From assembly GCA_964476505.1 (NCBI GenBank), contig CAYZAW010000004.1, positions 6,001 through 70,000 on the forward strand: DNA of 64,000 bases. Reading direction: 5' to 3'. Made by a program: the position numbers and the translations under genes. Every line of letters begins with the position of its first letter. Within the stretch, counting starts at the first letter, position 1. Below are positions 60,129 to 64,000 of the stretch, piece after piece. This stretch comes from CAYZAW01 sp964476505 (GTDB lineage Bacteria; Bacillota; Clostridia; Christensenellales; CAG-138). The notes beneath the pieces were generated by a model. That model was given only the letters and a program-made list of their open reading frames with translations. It was not told the origin of the DNA and did not search any database.

Positions 60129-61232
60129 TTGGCAAAACGAATCTTGCGTATCGTATTCAGCTTGCTGGGCGCGGCATTGGGCTGCGGCGCTGTGGCGCTG
60201 GCAGACCAGATCAACATGGCTTTAGGAAATATTTCCTTTTCTCTGAGCCTGATCGAAGGCGTCCTTCCGCTTCTCTATGTGTTTTGTGGGCTGGTTTTTG
60301 CAATTATTTTTTATATTATTTCCCCCAAGCTCATAGACGGATTGGCAAGCTTTATGCAGGCGACCGAAAGCAGGCTGACGCAGATGCCCATTACGGATGT
60401 TTTTTATGCTGTTTTGGGTTTGATCATCGGCTTGTTGGTGGCGCTTTTGCTGTGCACGCTGGTCAACCGCATTCCGGTACCGTGGCTGGCGGCCATCATC
60501 AGCGTGGTTCTGTATGTGTTCTGCGGGTATATGGGCGTTGCGGTCACCATCCGGAAACGCACGGAGCTGAGCGAACCGGTGTTCTTTCAAAATACCAATG
60601 CCGGCGGCAAAAAGGACAAGCCCGGGAAGGACGCAACAGCTGCCCGGCCTAAGGTGCTGGATACCTCTGTCATCATCGACGGACGGATATTCGATATCTG
60701 CAAAACGGGCGTGGTAGAGGGTACCATTGTGGTGCCTAACTTTGTGCTGTCCGAGCTTAGGCACATCGCAGACAGCGCAGACGCGCTGAAGCGGGGACGG
60801 GGCCGCCGCGGGCTGGATATTTTGAATTACATGCAGCAGGAGCTGGACATCCCCGTGCAGGTGTCCCAACAGGATTATGACAACATCCCCGAGGTAGACC
60901 TAAAGCTTTTGCGGCTGGCAACGGATATCGGCGGCGTGGTGGTCACCAACGATTACAATTTAAATAAGGTAGCCAGCGTGCAAAAGGTGTCCGTACTCAA
61001 CATCAACGAGCTGGCAAACGCCATTAAGCCAGTTGTGCTGCCCGGTGAGGAAATGCGGGTGCAGATCGTAAAAGAGGGCAAGGAAAACGGGCAGGGGATT
61101 GGCTATCTTGACGACGGCACCATGATCGTTGTGGACGGCGGAAAGCGCCTGATCGGTGCGGAGGTGGATACCGTTGTAACCAGCGTGCTGCAAACCGCAG
61201 CAGGCCGGATGATATTCGCCAAGCTGAAGTGA
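60129..61232 (+). CDS. PIN-TRAM domain membrane protein (YacL-like)
   Basis: A 367-residue protein. About four TM helices occupy the first ~145 residues. A PIN nuclease-like domain follows, with acidic residues in LDTSVIIDGRIFDICK, ADALKRGRGRRGLDIL and TNDYNLNK, then a C-terminal TRAM RNA-binding domain (GIGYLDDGTMIVVDGG). The family (YacL) is conserved near carD in Firmicutes. RNA cleavage is plausible but unproven. Start taken as TTG (MAKRILRIVF), 8 bp after GAGGTGA; a GTG 12 bp upstream is an alternative. Confidence 0.88.
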   Translation: MAKRILRIVFSLLGAALGCGAVALADQINMALGNISFSLSLIEGVLPLLYVFCGLVFAIIFYIISPKLIDGLASFMQATESRLTQMPITDVFYAVLGLIIGLLVALLLCTLVNRIPVPWLAAIISVVLYVFCGYMGVAVTIRKRTELSEPVFFQNTNAGGKKDKPGKDATAARPKVLDTSVIIDGRIFDICKTGVVEGTIVVPNFVLSELRHIADSADALKRGRGRRGLDILNYMQQELDIPVQVSQQDYDNIPEVDLKLLRLATDIGGVVVTNDYNLNKVASVQKVSVLNINELANAIKPVVLPGEEMRVQIVKEGKENGQGIGYLDDGTMIVVDGGKRLIGAEVDTVVTSVLQTAAGRMIFAKLK

Positions 61233-61238
61233 TTTTGC

Positions 61239-61267
61239 GCCCGGCGAGCGCGTGTTCGCCGGGCTTT
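61239..61267 (+). terminator. Hairpin terminator after the PIN-TRAM gene
   Basis: A 9-bp perfect stem (GCCCGGCGA with TCGCCGGGC), 8-base loop, then only TTT before AAAA. The short T run makes termination probably partial. Confidence 0.6.
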
Positions 61268-61307
61268 AAAACCGTTTAAAAGGATGGGCTGATTGAAAAA
61301 GCAACCC

Positions 61308-61336
61308 TTGACACTAGCCAACCATAGTGATACTAT
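61308..61336 (+). promoter_or_regulatory. Promoter of rpoB
   Basis: TTGACA (61308-61313), 17-bp spacer, TACTAT (61331-61336). An overlapping perfect TATAAT (61334-61339) has a 20-bp spacer. It gives a leader of about 175 nt. Confidence 0.78.
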
Positions 61337-61339
61337 AAT

Positions 61340-61519
61340 AAACTGCACATGTATGGACAGTGCGGGTTTATACCCATTCCTAGGGATGGGGTATTAAGCC
61401 TTGCCGGAAGGGAATACTTCCGGTGGGCGATTGCCTGATTTTTCCGTATGGAATCGACCACGGAACCCGAAGCAGTATAGCAATTTGGCGTTTTTAACGC
61501 CGGTTAGGAGTGAACGCGA
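61340..61519 (+). promoter_or_regulatory. Structured leader of rpoB
   Basis: The leader carries several inverted repeats, including CCGGAAG-GGAATA-CTTCCGG (about 61404-61423) and GGCGTT...AACGCC just before the AGGAG ribosome site. The last hairpin has T residues only in its loop and is not a clear terminator. rplJ-rplL, which usually precede rpoB, are not here, so this leader belongs to rpoB itself. An autoregulatory role is inference. Confidence 0.5.
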
Positions 61520-64000
61520 TGGTGCATGAGGTGAATATGGGGAAGCGTACACGAATGAGCTTCTCTCGCATTGAAGAAGTGTTGGACATGCCGGATCTGA
61601 TTGAGGTCCAGAAGAACTCGTTCCAGCGTTTCATCGATGAGGACCTGCGGGAGGTGTTGAACGACATCTCGCCGATCACGGACTATTCCGAGCGGCTGGT
61701 TCTGGAATTCGTGGATTATTACATCGACAAAGAACACCCTAAGTATTCGGTAGACGAATGCAAGGAGCGCGACGTTAACTATTCCGCACCGCTGAAGGTC
61801 ATCGTTCGCCTTATTAATAAGGAAACGGGAGAAGTGAAGCAGCAGGAAGTGTTCATGGGAGACTTCCCGCTGATGACCGAGCAGGGCACGTTCATCATCA
61901 ACGGCGCAGAGCGCGTTATCGTAAGCCAGTTGGTGCGTTCTCCGGGCGTGTACTTCTCGCAGTCCATCGATAAAACCGGTAAGGCACTGTTTGCTACGCA
62001 GGTGATCCCCAACCGCGGCGCATGGCTGGAGTACGAAACGGACTCCAACGAGGTGCTGTGGGTCAAGATCGATCGCCAGCGCAAGGTGCACATTACCGCG
62101 TTTTTGCGCGCCCTAGGGTACGGCAAGAATTCGCAGATCGAGGAGCTTTTGGGCGCGGATGAGCGCCTGACGGCAACGCTGCAAAAAGACCCCACCACCA
62201 ATACGGAGGAGGGCTTAATCGAGATATACAAGCGCCAGCGTCCCGGCGAGCCGCCTACAAAGGAGAGCGCGGAGTCTTTGTTGAACTCCCTCTTCTTTGA
62301 TAAGCGTTACGACCTTGCACGGGTTGGCCGCTATAAGTTCAATAAAAAACTGTCCCTTGCACGCCGCATTCAGGGCTTTATTTCCGCGGATACGGTCATT
62401 TCCCCCATTACCGGCGAGGTGCTGGCGGAGGCCGGGCAAACCTTTACCCGGGAAATGGCAAATGCCGTGCAGGAAAACGGCGTGCCCTTTGTATGGCTCA
62501 GCTTTGAGAGCCATAAGCTGAAGGTGCTGGGCAACAACTTTGTTGACCCCAAGCTGCTCTTATCCTTCGACCCCATGAAGGCAGGCTTGAACGAAAACGT
62601 ACATTTCCCCACCATGCAGGCGCTGTTGAAGGATTGCGAGGGCAAGTCTGAGGACGAGACCGTTGCATACCTGAGCGAGCATGTGACAGACCTCATTCCC
62701 CGCCACATCGTAACGGACGACATCGTAGCTTCCATCAGCTACTTGATCGGCCTTCCCTACGGCGTTGGCAATACGGACGATATCGACCACTTGGGCAATC
62801 GCCGCATCCGCTCCGTTGGCGAGCTGTTACAAAACCAGCTTCGCATCGGCATGACCCGTCTGGAGCGTGTGGTGCGTGAGCGCATGAGCCTGCAGGACAT
62901 GGATGTTGCCATGCCCAGCAACCTCATCAACATCCGCCCGGTCACGGCAGCCATCAAGGAGTTCTTTGGCTCCTCCCAGCTGTCGCAGTTTATGGATCAA
63001 ACCAACCCGCTGGCAGAGCTAACGCATAAGCGGCGTTTGTCCGCACTGGGCCCCGGCGGCTTGAACAGAGAACGTGCAACGTTCGATGTTCGAGACGTTC
63101 ACTTTAGCCATTACGGGCGTATGTGCCCCATTGAGACGCCTGAAGGCCCCAACATCGGCCTGATCAACTCGCTTTCCACCTACGCCAGAATCAACCAGTA
63201 CGGCTTTATTGAAGCACCGTACCGCCGGGTGGACGGCAAGCATCGCGTCATCACCGACGAGATCGCCTACCTCACTGCGGACGAAGAGGATAACTTCATC
63301 GTGGCGCAGGCCAATGAGCTTATCGACGAGAATACCCACTGGTTCGTAAAGGACCGTGTGGTAGCCCGTCGCTTGGATGAGATCATCGAGGTCAAGAGCA
63401 ACGAGGTAGACTACATGGACGTTTCGCCCAAGCAGCTGGTCTCCGTTGCCACGGCTATGATCCCCTTCTTGGAGAACGACGACGCAAACCGTGCGCTGAT
63501 GGGCTCCAACATGCAGCGTCAGGCAGTGCCGCTTCTGGTACCGGAAGCGCCCGTGGTGGGTACCGGCATGGAGTATAAGGCCGCCCGTGACTCCGGCGTT
63601 GTGGTGCTGGCACGCCAGGACGGCGAGATCGCCAGCGTATCCGCCAACAAGATCGAGATCATGGATAACACCGGCAATCTCCACAGCTATAAAATGACCA
63701 AGTTCCAGCGCAGCAACCAGGGCACCTGCCTCAACCAGCGCCCCATCGTGAACAAGGGCGACAAGGTGAAGAAGGGCGATCCCATTGCGGACGGCGCGTC
63801 CACCGATATGGGCGAGATCGCGCTTGGCCGGAACATATTGATCGGCTTCATGACGTGGGAGGGCTACAACTACGAGGATGCCGTTCTGATCAGCGAAAAG
63901 CTGGTGAAGGACGATGTGTTCACCTCCATCCACATCGAGGAGCATGAAACCGAGGCTAGAGATACCAAGCTGGGGCCTGAGGAGATCACCCGAGACATCC
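61520..64000 (+). CDS. rpoB: RNA polymerase beta subunit (3' end beyond the window)
   Basis: The first 827 codons of RpoB. N-terminal TRMSFSRIEEVLDMPDLIEVQ, then GTFIINGAERVIVSQLVRSPG (beta fork region). The rifampicin-pocket region has FFGSSQLSQFMDQTNPL, LTHKRRLSALGPGGLNRE and HYGRMCPIETPEGPNIGL. EAPVVGTGMEYKAARDSG and GYNYEDAVLISEKLV follow. Rifampicin-contact residues look like the common sensitive form. Start behind TAGGAG. It is not preceded by ribosomal stalk genes. Confidence 0.98.

Overview
The window looks like the chromosome of an anaerobic, endospore-forming, flagellated member of the Clostridia (Firmicutes). Four lines support this: sporulation genes (spoIIGA, sigE, sigG, yqfC, yqfD); a Gram-positive flagellar gene order (yvyF-flgM-flgN-flgK-flgL-DUF6470-fliW-csrA); a ribosomal protein L27 with the Firmicutes N-terminal extension next to its protease Prp; and anaerobic enzymes (an [FeFe]-hydrogenase-like protein, pyruvate phosphate dikinase, citrate lyase). 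I cannot name genus or species. A run of ten Ns inside the aconitase gene shows this is a scaffolded draft assembly. I saw no tRNA, rRNA, CRISPR array, transposase or prophage.

Layout, left to right. 1-7.3 kb: the end of a clostridial wall-associated protein, an OmpR/PhoR-type two-component pair, a SPOR-domain membrane protein, and a five-gene module of two DRTGG proteins, an RsbW-like ATPase, a hydrogenase-like Fe-S protein and a PHP phosphoesterase. 7.6-13.9 kb: citrate lyase (citDEF), aconitase and NADP isocitrate dehydrogenase in one operon closed by a strong terminator. 14-16.2 kb: azlCD and the rplU-prp-rpmA operon with an L21-type leader. 16.6-21.5 kb: a second, paralogous two-component pair, then spoIIGA-sigE facing sigG tail to tail. 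21.6-28.2 kb: the conserved yqfC-yqfD-phoH-HD-ybeY-cdd-era-yqzL-recO cluster. 28.4-35.6 kb: ppdK, then a minus-strand block (flavodoxin, its TetR regulator, galT, galE and a DUF3842 protein).

36-58.1 kb is the flagellar region. An HD-GYP c-di-GMP phosphodiesterase gene precedes flgB-flgC-fliE-fliO-fliP-fliQ-fliR-flhB-flhA-flhF-flhG-PilZ-fliA-FapA-like. A terminator and a sigma-D-type promoter follow, then flgF-flgG-yvyF-flgM-flgN-flgK-flgL-DUF6470-fliW-csrA. The rotor, ATPase, hook and stator genes that normally lie between fliE and fliO are absent from this locus. 58.2-64 kb: an M20 amidohydrolase (minus strand), carD with tandem promoters, a PIN-TRAM membrane protein, and rpoB, which has its own promoter and leader and runs off the window.

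The most unusual points are: a dispersed three-hairpin repeat present twice, each time between convergent genes; the fliE-fliO junction; a FliP with a lipobox and acidic extension and an FlhF with an AT-hook; sigG inverted relative to sigE; a PgpH-like protein lacking its usual extracellular domain; a hydrogenase-like protein with Ser in place of the proton-relay Cys; and a citrate lyase/aconitase/IDH operon that could run in the reductive direction.
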